From Omphiscola glabra (Eukaryota; Mollusca; Gastropoda; Lymnaeidae), in NCBI GenBank assembly GCA_964017045.1, contig OZ024797.1, positions 13,485,062 through 13,549,061 of the forward strand: a DNA stretch of 64,000 nt, written 5' to 3'. The translations under genes were made by a program, and so were the position numbers. Every line of letters begins with the position of its first letter. The stretch's first letter is position 1. The notes under the pieces were generated by a model, which worked only from the letters and a program-made list of their open reading frames with translations, did not search any database and was not told the DNA's origin. Positions 1-12,567 of this stretch are shown one piece after another.

Positions 1-247
1 CAATATGATTTAAAGATGAACTTAGGAAAGGAGATGTTTATGGAGATTTCGTTTCCAAAAACTTTATTAGAAAGTCATAATACCTGTATTTTCAATCTTT
101 ATGATTGCAATGCATTTACTGGAAATAAAATTGTAATGAATTTTCATTGCTAATAATTTTTCCAGGCTTGTGATGTACATCTTTGTTAATTATTTAGTTT
201 TCCTTATTACAGTAGGTACTAAATATTTTCTATTCAAAAACATGTAG
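1..247 (+). other. Intron upstream of the first visible NAA30 exon
   Basis: AT-rich sequence with no coding similarity that I can see. It ends in a T-rich tract and an AG acceptor at 246-247, directly before the NAA30 coding exon. The earlier exons of the gene must lie to the left of the window. Confidence 0.7.
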
Positions 248-1947
248 GCAATGGCTGATAATGTGTGTGTTGGAGCAATAGTATGCAAGCTGGACTTGCA
301 CAAAAAAATGGTAAGGAGAGGCTATATTGCTATGTTGGCCGTGGACTCTGAATACAGACGTAGACAAATTGGTGAGTTTGTTTTGAAGCAATCGGCTCAT
401 ACAATTTCTTTATGGAAGCAATGGTGTTTATGAAATTTTTTACTTTTCCTTGAATATAAAATTATGTTTCCATCCTTAGTAAAGTATTTACATAGGGTCA
501 TCCATCTGTTATGTTTGCAAAAAATCTTTCTTCATATCCACCAAACCATTCCCACCTTCTACAACTAAACAGTGAAATTTTCTACCCCTAGACTTTTTGA
601 TATTCTTTCATTTCTTTGTTGCAATTTCATCTACAAGGTGATAAGACACTCCCCCTATACATAAACACTTTGGAAAAAAAGGAATTAAAAATAAAATAAA
701 GTGTAATATATAAGAATGACCTCTAAACTAAATGCAGATAAATATGGCTGATTCATATTTTTACCAAGTCAAAATAGCAATGATTTTAAATTGTATTTTA
801 TATCACACCACAGTTCCAATTGAAAAAAAGTTTGGTAACACACTTAAAACTATAACTATAAGGCGACTGAAGCATCATTTGGTGATAAAGACTGAATAAA
901 TTTATAATTAAGGCAGTTTGTTACTTTGGCAAAAATGTATATACAAATGTTTGTTCTTTTTAGGTTCATCTCTTGTGACTAAAGCTATTGAGGCAATGAT
1001 CAGGGATGATTGTGATGAGGTCAGTCATTTTATTATTTTTCTATTAGACATGTAAATAAATACAACTTGTGTAACTATTTAAATAATGCTGATGGACTAT
1101 ATTTTGATATTTCGAACATAAACAAAAATATAAGTAAATTAATTAAAGATAGTTTGTCACTCCTTGCAGCTTGATTTTAAAGCAAAATGTTGCTATAGTA
1201 TATTTTATTGGAAAAGTTATAAGCCTGAAAATATGTTGAAGACTTGTAAGAAAGCTGAAGTTTTTAAAAATATTTTTTGTTTTGATCTTAATATATTTGA
1301 GATGATTATGTATTGACAGGTTTTTCCATGTTTTTTGAAGGCTTAATTAATGATAGTGTCAAGAATTTTATCGAGAAATTGACTGTAAATATCTCGATTT
1401 AAAAAAAAAAAATTTTGTAACATGCCTGATTCTTTATTTAATCATTGATGTGCATAAGGTTAAGATAACAAAAGACTGAAAATAGAAAAACAAAAAAGAA
1501 AAATGTTCAGGATTCCTAGCTTTCAGAAAAAAAAGATACTTGTAATTGAATAATATTAGTTTTAAATAACGTTTTGTAAATTTAGTTTCTACAAAAGAAG
1601 GTTCAACAGATTAAAATATTTGTTTAAATTTTGTTATGGTATACTTTAAAAAAAATCTTTGAATTGCTCGTACTTGTTTTGCAAATAAACATTTGTTTTA
1701 TTCAGTAAAAGTTAAGTGGCATTTAATAAACAGAACTATTCAGTTATTTAAATTTTAAAAAATTGTATCCTGATGTTTCCCTGCTTTCTTTTTTTTCTTC
1801 AATTCATAGGTTGTGTTGGAAACTGAAATAACTAACCAGGCTGCCCTTCATTTGTATGAAAACCTTGGATTTGTCAGAGACAAACGTCTTTTCAGATATT
1901 ACCTCAATGGTGTTGATGCTTTGCGACTCAAGCTTTGGTTGCGGTGA
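248..1947 (+). CDS. NAA30: N-alpha-acetyltransferase 30 (NatC catalytic subunit), last three exons
   Basis: Three exons at 248-371, 964-1019 and 1810-1947 join in frame with GT/AG introns and give the C-terminal half of NAA30, ending in the family's typical tail ([18 protein letters not shown], then TGA). NAA30 is the GNAT-fold catalytic subunit of NatC, which acetylates N-terminal Met followed by a hydrophobic residue, on the ribosome, with NAA35 and NAA38. Visible family signatures are [28 protein letters not shown] and [13 protein letters not shown]. At the acetyl-CoA loop the sequence reads RRRQIG, with Gln where the R/Q-x-x-G-x-G/A motif has its first Gly. I expect this to be tolerated, but I did not compare it with related species. 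The ATG at 251 is internal: the exon starts at 248 after an AG, and the N-terminal region lies outside the window. Confidence 0.93.
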
Positions 1948-3400
1948 TAAATAAATTGTGATCTTCTGTTATATGTTTCATGACTATGGTGTGGAAGTTA
2001 TTGAATTTTGACATCCCTTCAAAGAGCTTATTCATCTTCATCAAATCGCTTTCAATTTGTGCATTATTTTCCATCAAATTGATGGACCAGTTATGCTTTT
2101 GATAAAATTGGTCAAATAATTGCTTGATTTGAAAGAATGATTAACAGCTAGAGTTAAAAGAATTGAAAATGAGCTTTTGTTTTAAGTGATACAATTTCAG
2201 AGCAAAACTTTGCAAATGCTTATTGGATAGGCATTGTACAAACTGTGAGTTTGCTGAAGCAAGCTTATTAGAAAAACTAAAATTGCGACCATATGTTTAA
2301 GTGTAGTTCTATATTATAAGACTTAGATAGTGTAACATAAGTACAAATTCATTGCCATCTTTTAATCTAATCCTCATCTGATGTCCAACTTGTAGGTGTT
2401 TTATTCAGTTTTGATAAATATAGCTTTAGGTCCAAATCAATACAGTACTAGGATTATTTGAGGCAGCATGACATCTGGCTAATGCTTAAATTTTTAAATA
2501 CTTTTTTTGTTTTCCCAGTTATTTTCTTTTAAAAAAACAATGTCTTCTTTTAAAGATGTAATTTCTTTATCATTTACATTTAGACATACCTAAAAAAAGC
2601 ACCAAAAAGATTTATTGAAGTTTTTTTCCCGGTAAAGCTAAAAAAACCAAGAAGAGGTCTCCAATCCTGCCATCTTGAAAATGGAATTTCAATTTCATTG
2701 TTGCAGAGCAAAATTACACAAATGTAATTATATTTGTCTTGCGATAAATTCCAAATAATAACTGGTTAACTTCGAACAAGTGCCTGTTTAACATTTTCCT
2801 TTCATAAAAAAAGAAAATGCCTTTCCCTGTCTAAATGTCCTTCCATAACCTTCAAATAGCCAGCCTGTGGGACATTCCCCCATATTTTTAAATACTTTTG
2901 TAATCAAATTCGATAGAGGAAAAGATAGCAAAATTATCACAAAATAAATAGGTGCTCAAAAGCTCAAATCTCTGCATTGGGCATATCATTTATCAGATGC
3001 CTAGTTAATGATAAACAATAGATTGTGGACATTGATTTGTTCTGCTTTTTTCTGTTTGAAAGTGAAGAACTGAAAATTGGTATGCAATTATTAGTGTCTC
3101 ACATAATTGAAACAATAGAAAATTATTTGGATTTGTTTTGTTTCTTTACCTAACTGCAAGCAAGTGAATTTTCTGTTAAAAGTGCCAATAGTAATACATT
3201 AATATTTGCACTTCAGTATTTACAATAAATGAAAGTACCTTTATTGAAGACTTCATTGCAATAATTTGTGTCTGTGATTGGATCTGTATATTTATTTTAA
3301 AAATGTAGATTTATATGAGTGTTACACTTTCATGTGTATAATAAAGTGTAACTTTTCAGTTAATTTTGATTATAAAAGTTATGATCGTAATTACTGAAGA
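1948..3400 (+). other. Probable NAA30 3' UTR and flank
   Basis: There is no further coding signal after the TGA. AT-rich sequence continues, with AATAAA hexamers at 3224-3229 and 3340-3345 that are candidate polyadenylation signals. The true transcript end cannot be fixed from sequence alone. Confidence 0.4.
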
Positions 3401-3429
3401 TAAACTCAAATAGAAGGATTTTTTCATAC

Positions 3430-3960
3430 CCCCTCGGCGTTACCCGGGGAACAAAACCACCATTGCGTGGGCAGACAAGGGACATGCATGGTACCTGCCT
3501 AAAATAAAACTGTGACGTTTTACAGTTGGAAGTAAAGGCAGGGACAGGGTAGGGATCATGACTACACGTTGCAGTTAATGGATATGAGGCGAGCGGCTAA
3601 GTTGGAAGCCTATGGCCAGTGATTCTAGAAACGCAGCCCTGAGAAAGCTGCTCCTAGGCAACCATTTCTTCCCAGCTACTTCGCAATCTAGCTGCGGGGT
3701 GGAAACCCACTGTAGATGGGTGGGGGGGGGGAGATATTAGGACATAAATTTACCATCCGGACTCCTAGGAAAGTCGATCGTGTGCACTGTGTGTATGCAG
3801 TGTCGGACCGACCGGGTGAACTTGGGTTGGGGCGGCCTCCAGCGGAACCCGATCGAGCGAACTCGGGTGGGGCTGTCTTGGCAAAGGGACATCTCAAACG
3901 TGCCGCTTCGTGGCCCGATACTCTGGCTTGGGGGGATTCTTTGGGGAAGACATAAAGAGC
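3430..3960. repeat. GC-rich interspersed repeat, related to a block near 62.3 kb
   Basis: An abrupt GC-rich block in AT-rich surroundings. Positions 3571-3680 match 62321-62430 in the same orientation: both contain a 'tgatggatatgaggc'-like string and, about 60 bases on, 'ctcctaggcaaccattt'. It contains a run of nine or more G at 3722-3730. Overlapping open frames on both strands (about 80-100 codons) look like by-products of base composition. It is probably an untranslated part of a retroelement. The family was not identified. Confidence 0.55.
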
Positions 3961-4745
3961 AAATGCTCGACAGTCTGGTGATGCCATTTCCTAATGTGAT
4001 ATTTCGGTTGTTTTTTCAAATGTTAGAAAGCTATACATTAATTTTTTAAACAAAATAGGATATATATAGTATATAACAATGAGCCAATGTAAAGGCCTTT
4101 TGCTCAGTTCAGTAGCACTAAAAATAAAATTCCCTAATTGTAGATGGCGAGCAAATTTTGTTTATTAGGCCCTAACATTGAATTTCATTCTCTAAATGAG
4201 ATTCTTAAAAACAGTGAACTAATTTTTTAATTTTAAAGGAAATTGAATCAATTTAAATCTGATGACTGATGAAATAAATATGCTCATATCTCATATTTAT
4301 TATAAATGGGAATAAATTTAATATAGCATAATAGTTAAAGAATTAAAGTATTTTATCTGAATGTGAGAGCTAAGGTATTCTTCTATATGAGGGCCAAGGA
4401 TCAATGAATTGATCATTCTCGCTCCAATGTTTCAAAGGGGTTCATGATGTAACTGTGCATGATTTTGAAGGGGATACTTCACTGGTTGCAAGGGCTACTC
4501 AGCAATGGTATTATGAACTGGGGGTTGGAAGACAGGAGGCAGCAGACGCAAATGTGTCAAGTGTAGTCGCCTCAACTGTTGCTTTTGGAAGCTTGTTCCA
4601 TTCCCTTACTGTCTTTGGCAGGAATGAGGAGCTCCTGTACTGAGTTCTTGTTTTTATAAGTCAGAACTGCTTGTCATGGCCTCTTCGCTGTCTAGGGGGG
4701 AAATGGACGAGTTTCTGTTTAATAATTGTTTTTTTTTAGTTTATA
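3961..4745. other. Intergenic, nothing recognised
   Basis: AT-rich with a moderately GC-richer part at 4380-4700. A 62-codon open frame at 4455-4643 shows no recognisable motif and is not called. Confidence 0.4.
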
Positions 4746-4842
4746 CGTTAAAATTTTGCGTCAAATTTCTTTTTGAACGCATTATTTTGTTTTACTATAT
4801 AGTATAGTGCGTTCAAAAAGAAATTTAACGAACATTTTAACG
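4746..4842. repeat. Foldback inverted repeat, about 36-bp arms
   Basis: The left arm (4746-4781) and right arm (4807-4842) are near-perfect reverse complements around a 25-nt loop. The inner 19 bases (4763-4781 and 4807-4825) pair perfectly and the outer ACGTTAAAAT blocks also pair. Just downstream (4870-4940) lies a degenerate tandem of a 15-17-base unit containing TCGATCAAATT. This looks like the end structure of a small mobile element beside the 39-bp array. No partner end was found. Confidence 0.7.
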
Positions 4843-5018
4843 TCTGAACTGAAAAAAAGATTAGACCAAACTTCCGTTCGATCAAATTACCGTCGATCAA
4901 TTTTCCGTCGATGAAATTTCTTTCGATCAAATTTCCGGTAACCTTATAGATCTGGTTATTAGAAAATTTATAAAATGTGTGCTGTGGTCGGGACTGTGAT
5001 TTTTTTAAATTTGCCCCA

Positions 5019-6690
5019 GGCAGCACAGGACACGCCTCATAATGGGTGGATGACCCAGACAGCACAAGAGACGCCTCATAATGGGTGGATGACCCAGGCA
5101 GCACAAAAGACGCCCCATAATGGGTGGATGACCCAGGCAGCACAAGAGACGCCTCATAATGGGTGGATGACCCAGGCAGCACAAGAGACGCCTCATAATG
5201 GGTGGATGACCCAGGCAGCACAAGAGACGCCTCATAATGGGTGGGTGACCCAGGCAGCACAAGAGACGCTTCATAATGGATGGATGACCCAGGCAGCACA
5301 AGAGACGCTTCATAATGGTTGGGTTATCCAGGCAGCTCAGGAGACGCCTCATAATGGGTGGATGACCCAGGCAGCACAAGAGACGCCTCATAATGGGTGG
5401 GTGACCCAGGCAGCACAAGAGACGCTTCATAATGGATGGATGACCCAGGCAGCACAAGAGACGCTTCATAATGGTTGGGTTATCCAGGCAGCTCAGGAGA
5501 CGCCTCATAATGGGTGGATGACCCAGGCAGCACAAGAGACGCCTCATAATGGGTGGGTGACCCAGGCAGCACAAGAGACACCTCATAATGGATGGGTGCC
5601 CCAGGCAGTACAAGAGACGCTTCATAATGAATGGGTGACCCATGCAGCACAAGAGACGCCTCATAATGGGTGGGTGCCGCAGGCAGCACAAGAGACGCCT
5701 CATAATGAATGGGTGCCCCAGGCAGCACAAGAGACGCCTCATAATGGGTGGGTGCCGCAGGCAGCACAAGAGACGCCTCATAATGGGTGGGTGCCCCAGG
5801 CAGCACAAGAGACGCCTCATAATGAGTGGGTGCCCCAGGCAGCACAAGAGACGCTTCATAATGAGTGGGTGACCCAGGCAGCACAAGAGACGCTTCATAA
5901 TGCGTGGATGATCCAGGCAGCACAAGAGACGCCTCATAATGGGTGGGTGCCCCAGGCAGCACAAGAGACGCTTCATAATGGGTGGGTGACCCATGCAGCA
6001 CAAGAGACGCCTCATAATGGGTGAATGACCCATGCAGCACAAGAGACGCCTCATAATGGATGGGTTATCCAGGCATCACAAGAGACGCCTCATAATGGGT
6101 TGGTTATCCAGGCAGCACAAGAGACGCCTCATAATGGATGGGTGACCCAGGCAGCACAAGAGACGCTTCATAATGGGTGGGTGCCCCAGGCAGCACAAGA
6201 GACACCTCATAATGGGTGGGTTATCCAGGCAGCACAAGAGATGCCTCATAATGGGTGGGTGACCCAGGCAGCACAAGAGACGCTTCATAATGGGTGGGTG
6301 ATCCAGGCAGCACAAGAGACGCCTCATAACGGGTGGGTTATTCAGGCAGCAAAAGAGACGCCTCATAATGGGTGGGTGACCCAGTCAGCACAAGATAAGC
6401 CTCATAATGGATGGGTGACCCAGTCAGCACAAGATAAGCCTCATAATGGATGGGTGACCCAGTCAGCACAAGATAAGCCTCATAATGGATGGGTGACCCA
6501 GTCAGCACAAGATAAGCCTCATAATGGATGGGTGACCCAGTCAGCACAAGATAAGCCTCATAATGGATGGGTGACCCAGTCAGCACAAGATAAGCCTTAT
6601 AATGGATGGGTGACCCAGTCAACACAAGATAAGCCTCATAATGGATGGATGACACTGGCAGCACAAGATACGCCTAATTATGGGTGGGGG
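5019..6690. repeat. Minisatellite, 39-bp unit, about 43 copies
   Basis: The unit is 39 bp (13 codons; on the plus strand it reads QAAQETPHNGW plus two variable residues). Because the unit is a multiple of three and lacks stops in most frames, long open frames run on both strands. On the plus strand one TGA at 6022-6024 splits an otherwise open stretch from 4975 to 6765. A 156-bp higher-order duplication (four units) is visible from variants near 5314 and 5470. The right end (about 6382-6650) is a homogenised variant containing AAGATAAGCC. No splice or start context supports translation, so I call it a tandem repeat rather than a gene. Confidence 0.9.
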
Positions 6691-8543
6691 AATATTATGA
6701 ATTATGTAACCATCTTTGGTAAGCACATTTTTATGCCATTGACAGTCCTGAAAAAGAGGTTTTAGATTTCTTTCAGCATGGCGTTGACACATTGAGGACA
6801 CATGAACATAAGTTTACCCATGCCTCAAACTCAATGATGATTTAAAATAAACTTGTGAACTATGTATTATACCATTTTATTATGTTGTAATATTTCAAGG
6901 GTGGGGAACATTGGAGTGGAGCTACTTTTTGAAGAGTTATTCTTTCCTAGGGTGTTGTTTCCCTTACATGTGATATTTGAAAACCCACAACCATTATAGA
7001 CTTGAATGTTGGTTTATAGATAATTTTTAAATACAATTTTGAGCAATGTATTTTACCATTCTCTGTTTTTACATTTGAATTCAAAGGTATCAACAGCAAG
7101 GAAAATTGGTGGTGGTGTTACTGTTACATCTTTTAATATCAAAACTCCACACCAGATTATGTTACAGATTTGAACAATTGGTACCGGTATATAATATTTA
7201 AAATAACCTTATTCTTTAAATAATGTGAACATCAGTTCAGATATTATTATTCAGATATAACAATACCGTGTCTTACATTTTTCCAAACATATAGTTCAAG
7301 AGCAAGGCAAGGTAATTTTTTAATGACTAATAAATCAAATACCTTACTTAATGTTACAAATAATCAAACTGATAATTTAAAAAATTTAAGGATATATATG
7401 TTTTTAAAAATTTTTTGAAAATAAGTTTTCTTTGCAATTCATGGGCGTGGAAAAGGGTTAAGTAGGCCAGATACAAATTTATCAAAACCCAATGAAATTA
7501 GAAACGTACATCTATGCAGAGTTTTGTTTACTATTTCCTAAATATACATTTCAAGAGCATGGAAAAGTCGAAATTTTATTTTGAGGATACAATAGACTCA
7601 GTTCAGTTACGTAAATATTGGGGTATTAGATGTTGATGTTTCGCAATAGTAGGTTTGAAAGTAGAGCAATATGCCTTCCATTATTACCAGAGTAACATCT
7701 GGTCGTATCTCCTAGTAAGTTAATATAACCTAACACATTTAATAACATTAAACACATCAGTCCCTTTCACCTCCCACAACATTTTTTTATGAAGACCATG
7801 TGGTTGAAGGAAATGTCATAATGAGCTCTTCAGGAATTAAAATCAAATGTCTATATTTATCAATTTATGGAAGTCTATTCTTCGGATGTATCACAACTAC
7901 ATGTTTCTTGATTATCCATTAAGAAATGTAGCTTTGTCTGTTGGGGCAAATTATAATTTATGGAATTGAGTTCTGATTTCAAGTATTATACATAATACAA
8001 TTGCTAGAAATCCTTTAAATTAAAAAGGCATGTTAAAACAATGCAACAAATTCCTTGCGATACCAAAATGCTTTTCAGTTTTGTTTCCACTTAAATAACA
8101 TTTTTCTAAGGCACTTGACTACTTCAGGATGTCTTAGCTGGAATACAAGTAAGATAAACATATTGTTGACTTATGGTATAGTTTAAGGTAAGTCATTTAA
8201 AAAAAAAAAAAAAATTTTTGTTGTTGCAATTGTACGGTATTTGATTTGCATTTCTGAAGATCGGAATATACAAAATTCTAGTAAGAAAGTCAAGAATGTT
8301 CATCCTCTTTAGACTAATTTAGAGCAACATTGGCCTCCTAATTATCTTTAAAATGTTGACTAGGTTTTCAGCAATATGAGTATGAATTAAAAATAAATCT
8401 TTTAAAACTTTTATGCAAATTAAATTTTACCCACTTTCAACTTAGTATCAAATGCAAGAAACTTAGTTCTAGTACTGGTACCAGGTACTACTAATACTAA
8501 TAGTTTTTTGCTCAAAAGGCTTTAAGGTTTTCACAATTTATAA
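6691..8543. other. Intergenic, nothing recognised
   Basis: AT-rich sequence without coding similarity, usable open frames or clear repeats apart from an A/T-homopolymer near 8200-8217. Confidence 0.4.
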
Positions 8544-8771
8544 CAGACCTGCACAACATATGCCCCGCAGGCTGCATGCGGCTCGCCAGCACCCACTTTG
8601 CAGCCCGAGAAGTAACAAAATATTCTTTATTCTTCTTATATTATTAATAGCTTTCCCCCTTCCTATTTTCTTTTGGCCCGCACAACAAGTCCTGTCCTAT
8701 TTTCTTTTGGCCCGCACAAATTTTTCCTAAAGTATTACTGCCCGTCTTACATTTTGAGTTGTGCAGGCCTG
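8544..8771. mobile_element. Short non-autonomous hAT-type element
   Basis: The ends are inverted: left CAGACCTGCACAAC, right reverse complement CAGGCCTGCACAAC. The 8-bp flanks (8536-8543 ATTTATAA and 8772-8779 CTTAATAA) agree at six of eight positions, as expected for a decayed hAT target duplication. Inside, a segment containing TTTTGGCCCGCACAA occurs twice, 33 bp apart (8662 and 8695). There is no coding capacity. Confidence 0.65.
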
Positions 8772-10196
8772 CTTAATAAAATAACTTTCTTACAACTATC
8801 ATGGTCTTTGGGTCTCTGCAACATTAGAAGATTGTAGTTAATATTATAATTTGAAATAAAGAAATCATTACAAGACATTAGTTACTGTTTATTTCCTTAA
8901 TGACCTAATGCCCTTAATTAAAACAAAAAAGAAACAAGAGATATAAGTAAGACACTCGTAAAATGACTTTATGTATCACATATTTATTCATGAATTTTTT
9001 CCCCTCTCCCCATCCCTTGTAAAAATTACTTAAAACCCCAAAAATGCCCTCCTAATTGTGTATAAAAAATTAGTAAAATAAATATGAAAGATATGCCTCA
9101 TCAGAAGTGCTACATGTGTAAAGTAAAGTGACTTCTTACTATGATGGTATGCTAGCAAGCAATAAAAAAATTAATGAGCATCCATAATTAGTTGTTTCGA
9201 ATTTTTCAAGAGCAAATATTCCAGCAACTGAAATTGAAATCAAAACTTACGCTTGACTAGCACACAGAATATTAAAATATTTTTTTAAATATTAATATTT
9301 CTTTTGGTTTAAAAATGTGACATTTTTAAAAATCTCTACACAAAAAGAAATCACAATGTTATAGATCAAAATTAATAGGAAAAAAAATGTAAGAAATATC
9401 AGACTGTGAAAATGCTATTTTCTATTTTATTTTGGGATAACCAGCAAATTTTATATATAGATACACTCCCCCCCCCCCCCCCCCCAATTGTTTTATTTCA
9501 GACCAACTCCATTAACACAAATGGACGTGTCTTCATTCTATTTTTATACACAGTTTGAATATTATTGAATATTATTACAAGAGCACCTTTTGTCTCAAAA
9601 ATGGTTAAAAAATAGAATAATAGTAATAATAGTCTTGGTTGTTAAACGGTTTTTTATAAAAAAATAACTGGTCTTGAAACTTGATAGAGAAAAGTGATGG
9701 CCCTGTTGTAGTAAGTAGCTATCAGTCTAGCTCTTCAATGCAGAAAGTTATCAGTTTAAAATCAAAGGTAATAAAGGAATGGCATAAAATCAAATAAATA
9801 CAAGTAAAAAAAATGCTCTATTTAAGACAAGCACATATAACATTACCTTGGTGATTAACGCTTGGAGATGGCAAAAGCTACGGTAATGAGATTTAATTTT
9901 GGTTTACGGTACACAAATTGACTTGGTAAGGTAAAGAGTAAATACTCCCAGTTCCAGAGGAATGACACATAAGATATCAAATTAGTATATTTCTCATGCT
10001 GTAAGTTAGTGAAGCTAGTCACCAGGGGAACTGAGGGACAAATGGATAAAGACTCACGTTCAGCTCAAATCTTTGTTTTGAAAACTGAGAAACTTCGTAA
10101 AGAGATGAGCGTATCTCAGAACCCCTTCATGATTTCACGCCTATGCAATAATTACTTTTCTGCATTGTGGGTCACTTGGGAAATCAAAAGCTTACC
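8772..10196. other. Intergenic, nothing recognised
   Basis: AT-rich with an 18-base C run at 9468-9485. No coding similarity was seen. Confidence 0.4.
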
Positions 10197-10204
10197 ATTA
10201 GGGA

Positions 10205-10390
10205 CAGGGCCGACCCTAACAATGCGGGGCCCTATGCGAAACAGATTGCGCTGGGCCCATTCTGGGTAGAGGATAAGGATAATAAGTGAAAATTAAGATT
10301 TTGTATTATAAAATAAATTCGGGGCGTGGCCTATGAAAGTGTGGGGCCCATTGCGGCCGCATAGGTTGCAGTGGCCTAAGGCCGGCCCTG
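10205..10390. mobile_element. Non-autonomous hAT element with perfect target duplication
   Basis: A 186-bp GC-rich element. The left end is CAGGGCCGACCCTA and the reverse complement of the right end is CAGGGCCGGCCTTA. It is flanked on both sides by the identical 8-mer ATTAGGGA (10197-10204 and 10391-10398), the size typical of hAT transposition. An apparent 86-codon open frame across its left boundary is accidental. Confidence 0.88.
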
Positions 10391-10398
10391 ATTAGGGA

Positions 10399-11880
10399 GA
10401 TGCCTAAAAGTAATAAGTGAAGAAACATATTTACAGTACACCCAACTCTCCAGCCTTATTGTTCATGAGTTTCATTTAAAATGTTACTAGTAAATGCATT
10501 TATTGTGATACGGGTTCTTGTTTTGTTTTTATTTTGAAGTTACCCTTGATATTTAACAAAATAGTAACTCAATTAAAATACAAATACAATGGATAAAAAA
10601 TCTGCCTGTTCAAAATTTTTAACTCAACCATAGGAAATAAATATAGAACTTATTAATGAAATAAAGAAAGCTCTATTCATCTAGTACTAGTATATCTATT
10701 CAATTTGAATTCACCCTAGCTAATTATTGAGGCACAAAATTGAATAGAAATTATCCTTCAGGAAACAGAAGATGATTTTTTAAAATTCTACAATTCTAGG
10801 CACATTAACTTATTGAATGATTTTTAATTTCTGGGCATATCAACCAAATGAATTGTGTTTAATTTGAATACATTTAAATTAAATGCATAAGAATGAAAGC
10901 ACTTTGTTTAAAAGACATATATGATTGTAAACTCATTCATTTACAACAAAGAAAAGGTCACAGATTTCAAAAAGAGTACAAAAATAGGTTTTGTCTTTTG
11001 TCAGTGTCATGCATTTCTTTTTTGATATATATTTTTACAATTATTCTTCATCACTGTCATATTGACACAACTATTTATTATCCACATAATCTAGTCCATT
11101 TATTTGATTTTTATCTTTATGCTTCACTAGTATTTGTTCATGCACGCAAAAATTGTTGTCAAATTGTTTATGCTTACTTCATGTGCATTTTATTATTTAT
11201 TTTACTTTTTATTCACATTTTGGAGTTGTCCTGGCGTCGGACATATAACTTTCCACTTCAACTTCAACAAACTTGGTGAACAGGAACAACAATATATAAA
11301 AACTAGATTAAAACCTATTGGAGAAACTTTTGAGTTCCATCAATATTTATTTTCCAGCATTTAAAGGATAACGGATATCAGTATCAGGGCAAAGTTGTCT
11401 GAGATTGTGACTTGAACAAAAGGCTGTTTCTCTGTGTCATTGGCAGGTCATAATAATCTTGACCATTTAAAGACTATTTAAATTTCCCAATTAAAACTAA
11501 ACAACATGATAACTCAGCTCATATAAGCACAACACCAAATAATCATGCATCATGAAAAATAGTAGAAATATACAGATCAAGAAGTACACAAACTTTTAAC
11601 TGCAAAAAAAAAGTTCTACAATATGAAAATTTTTAAGATATCAACTAGAAATAACTTTGTTAAATAATTATATTTGTATGCACTCAATGGGGAATACATT
11701 TAAAAAGAATAGCTAATTTGTTTTATTTATTTTTTAAAAATGAAGTCTGTAAAATATTCCACTTTTTAAACAAAGGAAACCTCATTTTTATTTATTTACA
11801 ATTCTCAAAAACAAAAGGAAAAAAAAAAAAAGGAAAATGTTGTTGCTTTTATCTACTCAAGGATAAAATTGACATCAATC
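10399..11880. other. Intergenic, downstream of MEMO1
   Basis: AT-rich. An open frame of 128 codons at 10893-11279 (+) is hydrophobic and composition-driven, with no recognised domain. It is not called. Part of this stretch could be MEMO1 3' UTR. Confidence 0.35.
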
Positions 11881-12022
11881 CAGTCAATCTATAGTTATAG
11901 TGTTAATAGCTTTTTACTGTGACATGCCTTTTGCAGTCAATCTATAGTTATAGTGTTAATAGCTTTTTACTGTGACATGCCTTTTCCAGTCAATCTATAG
12001 TTATAGTGTTAATAACTTTTTA
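11881..12022. repeat. Tandem repeat, 53-bp unit, about 2.6 copies
   Basis: Units starting CAGTCAATCTATAG begin at 11881, 11934 and 11987, an exact 53-bp spacing. It lies 0.55 kb beyond the MEMO1 stop codon and may be within its 3' UTR. Confidence 0.85.
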
Positions 12023-12567
12023 AAAAAAAATATTCTTATACACAATTTTTACCTGAAAGGAAGTCAGTATTAATAATATGACAACACACCATCTGATGAA
12101 CCAAGTCTTCGGCAGTAATATATCTTCTTAAAATAATTTATTTACTGTAACTGTAAGACGTGGAGAATGGCATTAAAAATATGTTAGAAGACATTTTAAA
12201 CACACTCAAAAATCTCCATCAAAATTTTGTATTTTTATTATTATTACATTGAACAAAAATTTAAAACACTGACTCTTTACATTTTGCTGACATCAATCTT
12301 GGTATTCCTGATTTGAATAATTTTTATTTATTAAAATTTTCTTTCAAGTATTGAAAAAACAAAACCTGAGGTATTCAAATTTAAACACACTGTTAGTGTA
12401 ATTTTCAAACATCAACTTCTCTTATCAATTCAAGCATCAAATATAACCAATACAGATTACAAAACATTTTTTATAAAATGCTCTATATAAACACATATCC
12501 ATAAATGCTTCCATGCATTCTATAAAAATAAGTTCTCTAGTTTAGAGAACATCATCACACTTTCAGA

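Noticed and set aside
3688..3987. Overlapping open frames of 79-99 codons on both strands
   Set aside because: They sit in a GC-rich interspersed repeat, where long frames arise from composition; no domain is recognisable.
10893..11279. 128-codon open frame on the plus strand
   Set aside because: Hydrophobic, AT-driven composition with no motif, no matching exons and no splice context; it lies in the probable downstream region of MEMO1.
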